Below, piece after piece: positions 17,507 to 24,945 of a stretch of 33,742 nt of DNA. Position numbers and translations under genes: made by a program. Within the stretch, counting starts at the first letter, position 1, and the number at the start of each line of letters is the position of its first letter. Source of the stretch: an uncultured Prevotellaceae bacterium (GTDB lineage: Bacteria > Bacteroidota > Bacteroidia > Bacteroidales > Bacteroidaceae); contig ONLL01000037.1 of NCBI GenBank assembly GCA_900318685.1, positions 1 through 33,742 of the forward strand. Reading direction: 5' to 3'. Below the pieces are notes generated by a model. The model did not search any database. It saw nothing but the letters and a program-made list of their open reading frames with translations, and was not told where the DNA came from.

Positions 17507-19363
17507 ATGAAAAAGCTATCAATTATACGCAAGATAACCAACGTAATAACGGTTATTGGTTATTGTTTATTGGTTATTGGAACAGCTTCCTGCGAAGATA
17601 TGTTCGACACGGACAGCAACCGTCAGATCTTCGATCCGGCACTCGACCAGAAGACCGACTCGATGTTCTATACCCTGGGCATACTCAAGGGACTGCAGCT
17701 CGCTGCCGACCAGTATGTGATGCAGGGAGAGATGCGAGGCGACCTTGTGGCCACCAACCAGTATACCGAGACCGACCTGCGGCAGCTGGCCAACTTCTCA
17801 GCTACCACGACTAATAAGTACGACTCGGCCTACGTCTACTACCGCATCATCAACAACTGCAACTATTACATCGCCCACCGCGACACGTCCCTCCGCACCG
17901 GCAGCCAGCAGGTCGCCCTGCCAGAATATGCCGAGGCACTGGCCGTGAGGGCATGGGCCTACATGCAGCTGTGTAAGACCTACGGCTCCGTGCCTTTCTT
18001 CACCAATCCTCTCGTCAGCATCGGCGATGCCGACAGCCAGAAGGACTGGAAGGACCTGCAGGGCGTCTGCGATGCGCTGGCTCCTGAACTCATGCGTTTC
18101 AGCGGCACACGCGTACCTTCCTACGGCAATATCTCGGCTGGTGTGCTCAACAGCAGCGACAGCGACAACCCACAGGAGAAGACTGTCAACTCCGAGCGTG
18201 CCATGCTCCCTGTCGACCTCGTCCTTGCCGACCTCTTCCTTGAGACTCACCAGTATGCGCAGGCAGCGAAGTACTACTTCAACTTCCTCCGCACCAACGA
18301 GTGGGTCATCCGTCAGGCATACATCGACATCGACTCCTACCTCATGCTTATCTTAGAGGATAAGATTCCGTCGTCCATGTCCTTCAACGTCACGGGCGAT
18401 GCCTTCGCATGGAGCAGCATCTTTAACATCACCAACAGCAACGACATCATCACCTACATCCCCATGGCTGCCAATATCCTGCGAGGAGCTGTCACGGAGC
18501 TGCCACGCTACTTCGGCTATGACTTCTACAGCACCACGGGAGGATCGGCCAGCAGTAACGAGCGTTACCTGCTCGAGCGACAGGTTGATGCATCGCCGTC
18601 CTACATTGCTTTGTCTGATGCACAGGAGTATTACTACACGCCCACGGCAGCCACAGGAGGTTCTACCATTGTGCGCACCGCTGAGCTGGGCGACCTGCGC
18701 CGACTGATGACCATGCGCCAGGTGGCCAAGGACGATTCGGTCTACTCTGTCATGATCAAGTTCAACAGTGCCAATATTCCTATCTATCGCACTGCTACTG
18801 TCTATCTGCGCCTGGCTGAGGCCATCAACCGCATGGGTTATCCCGACGCTGCCTTCGCCATCCTCAAGGACGGTATCAACCCGGAGCTGCTCACCTACGA
18901 GCTGCGTGGCGACAGCACTGACCTCGAGGCACACCGCTACATACGTCCGCAGACTACCCAGCTGCTGACCAGCACGCTGCCGTTCCTCTCCGAGGAGAAT
19001 CAGATGATATTCGAAGAGAACTGGGGCATTCACTCACGTGGCACTTACTATACGCAGGGCTCCTTCTCGCCCTATCAGTATGACACTGAGATTGCCAAGA
19101 AGCTGGCACGGCTCAACACCGCCAACTTCACCATGGCCGACACCATCGATGCTGTCGAGGACATTATCTGCGACGAGATGGCTCTAGAGCTTGCTTTCGA
19201 GGGCAACCGCTTCGGCGACCTCACCCGCATAGCACGTCACAAGAACCAGGCTGGTCAATATGGTTCCAACTACGGCAGCCAGTGGCTGGCACAAAAGCTT
19301 GCCTACAAGCATCCTGTGGTTGACCTCACCAACGAGCAGAACTGGTATCTGCCGTTCAAGTAG
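17507..19363 (+). CDS. SusD/RagB-type surface lipoprotein 2
   Basis: The 618-residue protein starts at the ATG at 17507 (an in-frame TTG at 17498 is less likely). The lipoprotein signal ends TASC (Cys29) followed by EDMFDTDSNRQ. SusD hallmarks include YYRIINNCNYYIAHRDTSL near residue 125, AEALAVRAWAYMQLCKTYGS, and ICDEMALELAFEGNRFGDLT near the C-terminus. The sequence is divergent from the first SusD, matching the divergence of the two SusC proteins. Seven-bp repeats in the signal-peptide codons (17552-17580) are nearly complementary to repeats in the 5' gap (17467-17481), so the start codon would sit in the loop of a hairpin. It is the last gene of the operon; a terminator follows 30 bases after the stop. 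Confidence 0.9.
   Translation: MKKLSIIRKITNVITVIGYCLLVIGTASCEDMFDTDSNRQIFDPALDQKTDSMFYTLGILKGLQLAADQYVMQGEMRGDLVATNQYTETDLRQLANFSATTTNKYDSAYVYYRIINNCNYYIAHRDTSLRTGSQQVALPEYAEALAVRAWAYMQLCKTYGSVPFFTNPLVSIGDADSQKDWKDLQGVCDALAPELMRFSGTRVPSYGNISAGVLNSSDSDNPQEKTVNSERAMLPVDLVLADLFLETHQYAQAAKYYFNFLRTNEWVIRQAYIDIDSYLMLILEDKIPSSMSFNVTGDAFAWSSIFNITNSNDIITYIPMAANILRGAVTELPRYFGYDFYSTTGGSASSNERYLLERQVDASPSYIALSDAQEYYYTPTAATGGSTIVRTAELGDLRRLMTMRQVAKDDSVYSVMIKFNSANIPIYRTATVYLRLAEAINRMGYPDAAFAILKDGINPELLTYELRGDSTDLEAHRYIRPQTTQLLTSTLPFLSEENQMIFEENWGIHSRGTYYTQGSFSPYQYDTEIAKKLARLNTANFTMADTIDAVEDIICDEMALELAFEGNRFGDLTRIARHKNQAGQYGSNYGSQWLAQKLAYKHPVVDLTNEQNWYLPFK
17552..17580 (+). repeat. 7-bp tandem tract inside the second SusD signal-peptide coding sequence
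   Basis: Units GTTATTG, GTTATTG, TTTATTG and GTTATTG at 17552-17579 encode most of the hydrophobic core (VIGYCLLVIG). The unit is the reverse-complement type of the CAATAAA units in the preceding gap. Confidence 0.85.
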
Positions 19364-19393
19364 CAGTAGCTTTACGGCACACACACACTATAG

Positions 19394-19426
19394 GGGGGAG
19401 CGCTCATCGCAGTGCTTCCCCTTTTT
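19394..19426 (+). terminator. Intrinsic terminator of the FAS1/SusCD operon
   Basis: An 11-bp stem, 19394-19404 with 19411-19421 (two G-T pairs), encloses a 6-nt loop and is followed by TTTTT at 19422-19426. It begins 30 bases after the last SusD stop codon. Confidence 0.85.
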
Positions 19427-19427
19427 C

Positions 19428-19523
19428 TTGAACGGCTCAAAAGGGCTTCTTGAACGGCTCAAAAGCGCTTCTTGAACGGCTTGAGAGCGCCTCTTGAACG
19501 GATTAAGATCACCTTTTGAACGG
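19428..19523. repeat. Five 22-bp direct repeats (iteron-like)
   Basis: The block head TTGAACGG recurs at 19428, 19450, 19472, 19494 and 19516, exactly every 22 bases. The first two units are almost identical, later ones decay, and the last is only a partial copy. Within a unit, TTGAACGGCTCAA is a partial palindrome (TTGA...TCAA). The array starts right after the operon terminator and ends about 50 bases before the manA -7 box. Confidence 0.9.
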
Positions 19524-19574
19524 TTTTTTCTGTTTTTTGGTGACAATAGGACAGCAGTATTCGAAAAATATTCG

Positions 19575-19582
19575 TACCTTTG
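19575..19582 (+). promoter_or_regulatory. manA promoter, -7 box
   Basis: TACCTTTG at 19575-19582 matches the Bacteroidetes -7 consensus, 31 bases upstream of the manA ATG. No good TTTG is seen at the expected -33 position, so activation from the adjacent 22-bp repeats is conceivable. Confidence 0.6.
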
Positions 19583-19612
19583 CACGTCCAAAAGCAAGAA
19601 ATAGAAAAAAAG

Positions 19613-20569
19613 ATGTATAAGTTCAAACCTCTTTTAAAGCAGACGCTGTGGGGAGGCGACAAGATAATTGCCTTCAAACAGCTCGATACTCATCTTGACA
19701 ATGTCGGTGAGAGCTGGGAGATATCCGGAGTGAAGGGCTGTGAGACGGTCGTGGCCAGCGGACCAAGGGCAGGCATGACCCTCAATGAGCTCGTGGCAGC
19801 CGAGCGTGAGTCGCTGGTGGGCCGTGATAACTACCAGCGCTATGGCAATGAATTCCCGCTGCTGGTGAAGTTTATTGATGCCCATCGCGACCTCTCTATT
19901 CAAGTGCACCCTAATGACGAAGTGGCTCATCGCCTGGGTCATGAGCGCGGTAAGACCGAGATGTGGTATTGCCTGCACTCTGAGCCAGGATCACGCCTGT
20001 ATTGCGGACTGAAGCGGCCCGTCACCCCTGAGGAGTATCAAGAGCTGGTAGCCGAGGGTAGCATTACCGAGGCTCTGGCATCCTATGAGGTGCACGAAGG
20101 CGACGTGTTCTTTATCCCTGCCGGACGCATCCATAGCATAGGTACTGGCTGCATGGTGGCTGAGATCCAGCAGACGAGCGACGTGACCTATCGTATCTTC
20201 GACTTCAACCGTCGCGACAAGGACGGGCATCTGCGTGAGTTGCATACCCGTGAGGCGGCGCAGGCCATCGACTATCGTGTGCAGCCCGACTACCGCACGC
20301 TGTATGCCTTGGAGGAAAACGAGCCCCAGCAGGTGATTAGCTGTCCTTTCTTCACGACGGCTGTCTACGACCTCACCGAGCCGATGGTGCTCGACTATTC
20401 CGAGCTCGACTCCTTCGTCATTCTCATAGGGGTGAAAGGCGAGGGTAGGGTCACTGCCTCAGATGGTGAGACCATGACGCTGCGAGCCGGCGAGACCATC
20501 CTCCTGCCCGCCACCACCGACGAGGTGAAGATCGAGGGCACCGTCAGGCTGCTTGAGACTTATGTGTAA
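19613..20569 (+). CDS. manA: Mannose-6-phosphate isomerase, class I
   Basis: This cytoplasmic, zinc-dependent enzyme interconverts mannose 6-phosphate and fructose 6-phosphate, feeding GDP-mannose synthesis or mannose use. The 318-residue protein has the cupin-type metal site: SIQVHPNDE (Gln97, His99), KTEMWY (Glu116) and PAGRIHSIGTG (His174), with TYRIFDFNR nearby. The length is typical of the short Gram-positive/Bacteroidetes-type enzyme. The ATG at 19613 is chosen because an upstream in-frame TTG at 19580 lies within the promoter. It is a single gene converging on ribH, with a shared terminator between them. Confidence 0.93.
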   Translation: MYKFKPLLKQTLWGGDKIIAFKQLDTHLDNVGESWEISGVKGCETVVASGPRAGMTLNELVAAERESLVGRDNYQRYGNEFPLLVKFIDAHRDLSIQVHPNDEVAHRLGHERGKTEMWYCLHSEPGSRLYCGLKRPVTPEEYQELVAEGSITEALASYEVHEGDVFFIPAGRIHSIGTGCMVAEIQQTSDVTYRIFDFNRRDKDGHLRELHTREAAQAIDYRVQPDYRTLYALEENEPQQVISCPFFTTAVYDLTEPMVLDYSELDSFVILIGVKGEGRVTASDGETMTLRAGETILLPATTDEVKIEGTVRLLETYV

Positions 20570-20591
20570 TACGAGAAAACAATAGAAACTA

Positions 20592-20619
20592 AAAGAGGTG
20601 CCCGATTGAGCACCTCTTT
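20592..20619. terminator. Bidirectional terminator between manA and ribH
   Basis: A perfect 10-bp stem, AAAGAGGTGC (20592-20601) with GCACCTCTTT (20610-20619), encloses an 8-nt loop and has A and T runs on its two sides. It can serve manA on the + strand and ribH on the - strand. Confidence 0.8.
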
Positions 20620-20623
20620 CATT

Positions 20624-21094
20624 TTAGAACTTTGCCATCTTGATGGCTACCACGGCGCACTCGTCGCCTTTGTTGCCTAGTCGTCCGCCGGCCCTGTCCA
20701 GCGCCTGCTGCCGGTCGTTGGTGGTGAGCAGACCGAATACCACGGGAATGCTGCTGGTGGCATTCAGCCGTGCGATGCCTGCCGTCACGCCCTGACAGAT
20801 ATAGTCGAAGTGAGGAGTCTCGCCCCTGATGACGCTGCCCAGGATGATCACGGCGTCGTAGCCGTCGTTAAGGGTCATCTGGTGGGCACCATAGATCAGC
20901 TCAAAGCTGCCGGGCACGGTCTTCACGTGAATGTTCTCGGGCAGTGCACCATGCTTCTCGAGGGTGCTGACACAGCCTTCGAGCATCGCTCCGGTGATGT
21001 CGGGATTCCAGTCGGCCACGACGATGCCGAAGATCATGTTCGAGGCATCGGGCACGTGACTGGCGTCGTAGTTCGAAAGGTTCTTTGTGGCCAT
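20624..21094 (-). CDS. ribH: 6,7-dimethyl-8-ribityllumazine synthase
   Basis: The penultimate enzyme of riboflavin synthesis condenses 5-amino-6-ribitylamino-uracil with 3,4-dihydroxy-2-butanone 4-phosphate. The 156-residue protein carries the expected signatures: [35 protein letters not shown] with the catalytic His95, and GNKGDECA. Its length is normal. The ATG lies 6 bases after the stop of the TPR gene, so the two are co-transcribed. No FMN-riboswitch structure was noticed upstream of the pair. Confidence 0.95.
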   Translation of the reverse strand: MATKNLSNYDASHVPDASNMIFGIVVADWNPDITGAMLEGCVSTLEKHGALPENIHVKTVPGSFELIYGAHQMTLNDGYDAVIILGSVIRGETPHFDYICQGVTAGIARLNATSSIPVVFGLLTTNDRQQALDRAGGRLGNKGDECAVVAIKMAKF

Positions 21095-21100
21095 GCTAGC

Positions 21101-21847
21101 TTATTGGCTGACACGCTGGATGTACTCGTCGATCATGTCCACATAGGGTGACGACTGTGTGTTGACACCAGGGATGTTCTTCTGGCGGTCATACTGCTTC
21201 ACCTTCTTGTAGAGCTCAAGAGCCTCGGCTTTCTTGCCCTGGCTCTCCAGGATCTCACCGGCCTGAATGTAGTACATGGGCGAGAGGAGGACGTTGTCGG
21301 CCTTCTCGGCAGCCTTCTTCAGGGTGCTCACGGCCTTGTCGGCCTGGTTCAGGTGAGCGTAGGCATTGCCCAGAGCACCCAGGTGAGCAGGAGCGATGAG
21401 GATGTCATCGTCGGCGTCGTACTTCTCCAGATACTTCACGGCATTCTCCCACTGGTCCATGTGTGCATAGCACAGTCCGGCATAGAGGTTGGCCAGGTTA
21501 CCGGCCTTCGTCGATGAGTATTCGTCAGCAATCTTCAGGAATCCCTTGTGGCCAGTGCTGTCGCCGTTCAGTGCCACGTTGAAGTTCTGCTCGCCGAAGC
21601 TCTGGGCCGACATGTTCAGCTGGCTCATGGCCTGCTCCATCGAGAGCTCGGGCACCTGCATGGCAGCCTGAGCCTCCTTCAGCTGGCTCGAGCGGTGGTT
21701 GTTGAAGTAGACGATGCCTACAATGATAACCACGAGTGCCACGACGGCACCGATGAGGATGTTCTTGTACTTGAGGATAAAGTCCTCGTGCTTGTTGAGT
21801 GCAGGCTGGTTTTCAGGAGCACTCTGAGTTGCGATTTTTTTTGCCAT
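21101..21847 (-). CDS. Single-pass membrane protein with TPR repeats
   Basis: The 248-residue protein has a short polar N-terminus, one transmembrane helix (about 30-50, NILIGAVVALVVIIVGIVYF) and then tetratricopeptide helices (ANLYAGLCYAHMDQWENAVK, ALGNAYAHLNQADKAVSTLK, AGEILESQGKKAEALELYKK). The layout resembles the YfgM type of membrane-anchored periplasmic TPR chaperone, but a firm identity cannot be given. It is transcribed with ribH and divergently from recF, with a shared 152-bp intergenic region. Confidence 0.85.
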   Translation of the reverse strand: MAKKIATQSAPENQPALNKHEDFILKYKNILIGAVVALVVIIVGIVYFNNHRSSQLKEAQAAMQVPELSMEQAMSQLNMSAQSFGEQNFNVALNGDSTGHKGFLKIADEYSSTKAGNLANLYAGLCYAHMDQWENAVKYLEKYDADDDILIAPAHLGALGNAYAHLNQADKAVSTLKKAAEKADNVLLSPMYYIQAGEILESQGKKAEALELYKKVKQYDRQKNIPGVNTQSSPYVDMIDEYIQRVSQ

Positions 21848-21897
21848 TTCTTATTTTATTGTTCTTCGTTTTTTCGTTCGCACTTCATTTGCGGGCG

Positions 21898-21905
21898 CAA
21901 AATTA
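21898..21905 (-). promoter_or_regulatory. Promoter -7 box for the TPR-ribH operon
   Basis: Read on the - strand, 21905-21898 is TAATTTTG, the same box as in the recF promoter, 50 bases upstream of the TPR ATG. A matching -33 TTTG is not clear. Confidence 0.5.
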
Positions 21906-21945
21906 CTGAAAATCTTGCAGATATTGAAATTTATTTCGTACTTTT

Positions 21946-21977
21946 TTTGTTTTTAACGTCGAAAAGCAGTAATTTTG
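21946..21977 (+). promoter_or_regulatory. recF promoter
   Basis: TTTG at 21946-21949, a 20-base spacer and TAATTTTG at 21970-21977 give a full Bacteroidetes promoter. The ATG at 22000 leaves a leader of only about 15 nt. Confidence 0.7.
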
Positions 21978-21999
21978 CACCAAAATTCGACTTCAGCGG

Positions 22000-23124
22000 A
22001 TGATTCTCGAGCAACTTTCCATCGTAAACTACAAGAATATCGGTGAGGCTTCCATGCACTTCTCGCCGAATGTCAACTGCTTCATTGGCGACAACGGGGC
22101 GGGAAAGACCAATGTGCTCGATGCCGTTTATTTCCTCTCCTTCTGCCATTCCTCCACCACCGTCCAGGACTCCCTTGTGCTGCGTCACGACCAGGAGTTT
22201 TTCGTCCTCGAGGGCGACTATCGCCAGGCCCCGTCTGCCGATGATGCCCTCAGCATCTTCTGCGGCATGAAGCGTGGGTCGAAGAAGCACTTCAAGCGCG
22301 ACAAGAAGGAATACAAGCGACTGTCAGAGCACATAGGGCTCATTCCCCTGGTGATGGTCTCGCCTTCCGATACATTATTAATAGAAGGAGGCAGCGAGGA
22401 GCGCCGGCGGCTCATGGACCAGACCATTGCCCAGCAGGACCGGCTCTATCTGGATGCCCTCACGCGCTATAACAAAGCCCTCCAGCAGCGCAATGCCATG
22501 CTGCGCGACGAGGATCACGAGCCCGACATCCAGCTGATGGAGCTCCTCGAGGAGGAGATGGCGCGTCATGGCGAGCTGGTGGCGCAGCGCCGCAGTGCCT
22601 TCGTCCAGACCCTCGTCCCGCTCTTCGCACAGTTCTATGCCACTGTCTCCGGCGGACGCGAGCAGGTGTCGCTCGGCTATGTGTCTCACTGCCAGCGCGG
22701 GCCGCTGCTCGATGTCATCCGTCGCGACAGGATGAAGGACCGTGCCGTGGGCTATTCCCTTCATGGCGTGCATCGCGACGACCTTGAGATCCTCCTCGAC
22801 GGTCACCCCATGCGGCGTGAGGGCAGCCAGGGGCAGCTCAAGACTTTCGTCATCGCACTGAAGCTAGCCCAGTATGAGTTCCTCGCAGCCAACAGTCCTG
22901 CCCAGGGCCTGCCGCTGCTGCTGCTCGACGATATCTTCGACAAGCTCGATGCCACGCGTGTGGAGCAGATCATCCATCTGGTGGCCAGTCGGCAGTTCGG
23001 GCAGATCTTCATTACCGACACCAACCGCGACCATCTCGACCAGATCCTCTCCCACGGTGCTTTCGACTATAAGCTTTTCCATGTGGCCGATGGAGTCATC
23101 ACCCCGTCAGCCGTAAATCCATGA
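22000..23124 (+). CDS. recF: DNA replication and repair protein RecF
   Basis: This SMC-like ATPase helps load RecA at gaps in single-stranded DNA. The 374-residue protein has the Walker A motif GDNGAGKTN (about 30-38), the signature region GSQGQLKTFVIALKLAQ (about 275) and Walker B LLLLDDIFDKLD (about 307). MILEQLSIVNYKNI is the usual RecF start. Length is normal. It is followed after 6 bases by a DUF721 gene, a neighbour commonly seen in Bacteroidetes. Confidence 0.95.
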   Translation: MILEQLSIVNYKNIGEASMHFSPNVNCFIGDNGAGKTNVLDAVYFLSFCHSSTTVQDSLVLRHDQEFFVLEGDYRQAPSADDALSIFCGMKRGSKKHFKRDKKEYKRLSEHIGLIPLVMVSPSDTLLIEGGSEERRRLMDQTIAQQDRLYLDALTRYNKALQQRNAMLRDEDHEPDIQLMELLEEEMARHGELVAQRRSAFVQTLVPLFAQFYATVSGGREQVSLGYVSHCQRGPLLDVIRRDRMKDRAVGYSLHGVHRDDLEILLDGHPMRREGSQGQLKTFVIALKLAQYEFLAANSPAQGLPLLLLDDIFDKLDATRVEQIIHLVASRQFGQIFITDTNRDHLDQILSHGAFDYKLFHVADGVITPSAVNP

Positions 23125-23130
23125 CAACAA

Positions 23131-23421
23131 GTGTTTAAGAGAAGAGAACAACACATAGGCGATCTAGTGCTGCGCAATCTGCGCGCCCTGGGACTCGAGA
23201 CACCGCTGCTGCAGAAGCGGCTTGTCGAGGCATGGCCCGAAGTGGCTGGCGAGGCCATTGCACGCTATACCACCAGTGCCGTCATCCGCAACCAGACGCT
23301 CTTCGTTCGCCTCAGTGTCCCTGCCCTCCGTGCCGACCTGAGCATGCGGCGGCAGGAGTTCGTGCAGCGCCTCAATGCGCATGTGGGTGCCCAGGTGATT
23401 TCCGATATCCGATTCAACTGA
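23131..23421 (+). CDS. DUF721 (DciA-like) protein
   Basis: This 96-residue basic protein has a GTG start at 23131; the only nearby upstream ATG is out of frame and stops at once. It contains RLVEAWPEVAGEAIARYTTS and LFVRLSVPALRADLSMRRQE, the conserved core of the DUF721 family. Members of that family include DciA, a helicase-loading factor in bacteria without DnaC. The link of DUF721 to recF fits replication or repair. It sits 6 bases after recF and 3 bases before the MFS gene. Confidence 0.88.
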   Translation: MFKRREQHIGDLVLRNLRALGLETPLLQKRLVEAWPEVAGEAIARYTTSAVIRNQTLFVRLSVPALRADLSMRRQEFVQRLNAHVGAQVISDIRFN

Positions 23422-23424
23422 ACT

Positions 23425-24804
23425 ATGACAACCGTAATCCGACAACGACTCAACGATTCCCCACTGGCACGCTGGACGGTGCTCTTCATCGTAGCCACGG
23501 CCATGATGATGGGCTATTTCGTCAATGATGTGATGTCACCCCTCGAGACCATGCTCGAGGCACCGCCGTCGCAGGGTGGGCTGGGGTGGACCTCAGCCGA
23601 CTATGGCTTCTTCTCCGGCTCCAGCGGACTCATCAATGTCTTCCTGCTCATGCTCTTCTTCTCGGGCATCATCCTCGACAAGATGGGCATCCGCTTCACG
23701 GGCATCCTCGCCTGTTCGCTGATGGTCGTAGGCACGCTCATCAAGTTCTATGCTGTCACAGCGCCGCTGAGCACTGAGCCCATCCATATCCCCCTCGTCG
23801 TCACCAGTTTCTCGCTGCCGCCCTCCGTGGCGCTGGCATCGCTGGGCTTTGCCGTGTTCGGCGTGGGCTATGAGATGACGGGCATCACCGTGTCGAAGGC
23901 CATGGTGCGATGGTTCACGGGTCATGAGCTGGCACTCGCCATGGGCCTGCAGCTGGCTATGGCACGTCTGGGCACGGCGGCAGCACTCAGTGTCTCTGCC
24001 CCTCTGGCACGTCATTTCCAGCTCTCCACACCGCTGCTTCTGGCCCTCGCCTTCCTCATCATCGGCCTGCTGGCGTTCCTCGTCTTCTGCGTCATGGACC
24101 GCCGTCTCGACCAGAGCCTTCCTGCCAAGGATGCAGAAAGCCGCGTTGACAGCGATGATAAGGCCGGTGACGAGTTCCGCTGGCGCGACATAGCTCAGAC
24201 GCTGCGCTCGCCGGGCTTCTGGCTCATCACCCTCTTCTGCGTGCTGTTCTACTCAGCCGTGTCGCCCTTCCTCAAGTTCTCCACCAAGCTCATGGTGATG
24301 AAGTACGGCGTCGACCCCGACCTGGCGGGGGCCTTCTCGTCGATAGCACCCTTCGGCACCATCCTCCTCACGCCCCTCTTCGGCTATCTCTACGACCGCT
24401 ATGGGCGTGGCGTCACCTTCGTCATCGTGGGTGCAGCCATGCTCACCTTCGTCCATTTCGGCTTCTCGCTGCCCATTCATGGAGCCGCCACGGCCATCGC
24501 GCTGATGGTAGTGCTCAGCATAGGCTACTCGCTGGCTCCGGCGGCACTATGGCCCTGCGTGCCGAAGATCATTCCCCTGAAGTGTCTGGGCACCGCCTAT
24601 AGCATGATCTTCTTCATCCAGAACTTCGGGCGTGCCGTCATCCCCATGCTCGTAGGACGAGCCAACGAGGCCGATCCTTCCTATACCACCTCGATGCTCA
24701 TCTTCGGCTTCACCGCCCTCGGTGCCGTTGCCGTCGCACTTGCCATGCGCTATGTCGACAAGCGCAAAGGCTATGGCCTCCAGCTGCCCAATATCCGGCG
24801 CTGA
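23425..24804 (+). CDS. Major facilitator superfamily transporter
   Basis: The 459-residue protein has about twelve hydrophobic segments, a charged central loop (about 228-252) and MFS-type loops (LDKMGIRFTG after helix 2, YDRYGRGVTF after helix 8). The start MTTVIRQRLNDSPLARWTVL and the SADYGFFSGSSGLINVF segment recall the MFSD1-like group, which includes dipeptide transporters, but this is only a weak impression. It is the last gene of the recF operon, 3 bases after DUF721. Substrate unknown. Confidence 0.88.
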   Translation: MTTVIRQRLNDSPLARWTVLFIVATAMMMGYFVNDVMSPLETMLEAPPSQGGLGWTSADYGFFSGSSGLINVFLLMLFFSGIILDKMGIRFTGILACSLMVVGTLIKFYAVTAPLSTEPIHIPLVVTSFSLPPSVALASLGFAVFGVGYEMTGITVSKAMVRWFTGHELALAMGLQLAMARLGTAAALSVSAPLARHFQLSTPLLLALAFLIIGLLAFLVFCVMDRRLDQSLPAKDAESRVDSDDKAGDEFRWRDIAQTLRSPGFWLITLFCVLFYSAVSPFLKFSTKLMVMKYGVDPDLAGAFSSIAPFGTILLTPLFGYLYDRYGRGVTFVIVGAAMLTFVHFGFSLPIHGAATAIALMVVLSIGYSLAPAALWPCVPKIIPLKCLGTAYSMIFFIQNFGRAVIPMLVGRANEADPSYTTSMLIFGFTALGAVAVALAMRYVDKRKGYGLQLPNIRR

Positions 24805-24891
24805 GCACCTCGCTCTTTGCCTTTTTTCGGGAAAGGTCATATTTCGGGGGAGAAAAATCAAATAATGATGCTCCGTGCCGAATAAATGGCC

Positions 24892-24899
24892 TACCTTTG
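24892..24899 (+). promoter_or_regulatory. rhaD promoter, -7 box
   Basis: TACCTTTG lies 46 bases upstream of the rhaD ATG. There is no clear -33 TTTG, which fits dependence on an activator not encoded here. Confidence 0.55.
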
Positions 24900-24945
24900 C
24901 AGCGTGTTTGAAAATAACGACTAACCGCAGTAAAAAGCAAAGACA

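Noticed and set aside
19428-19523. Possible CRISPR array
   Set aside because: The units are directly abutting 22-mers that decay along the array, with no spacers and no cas genes.
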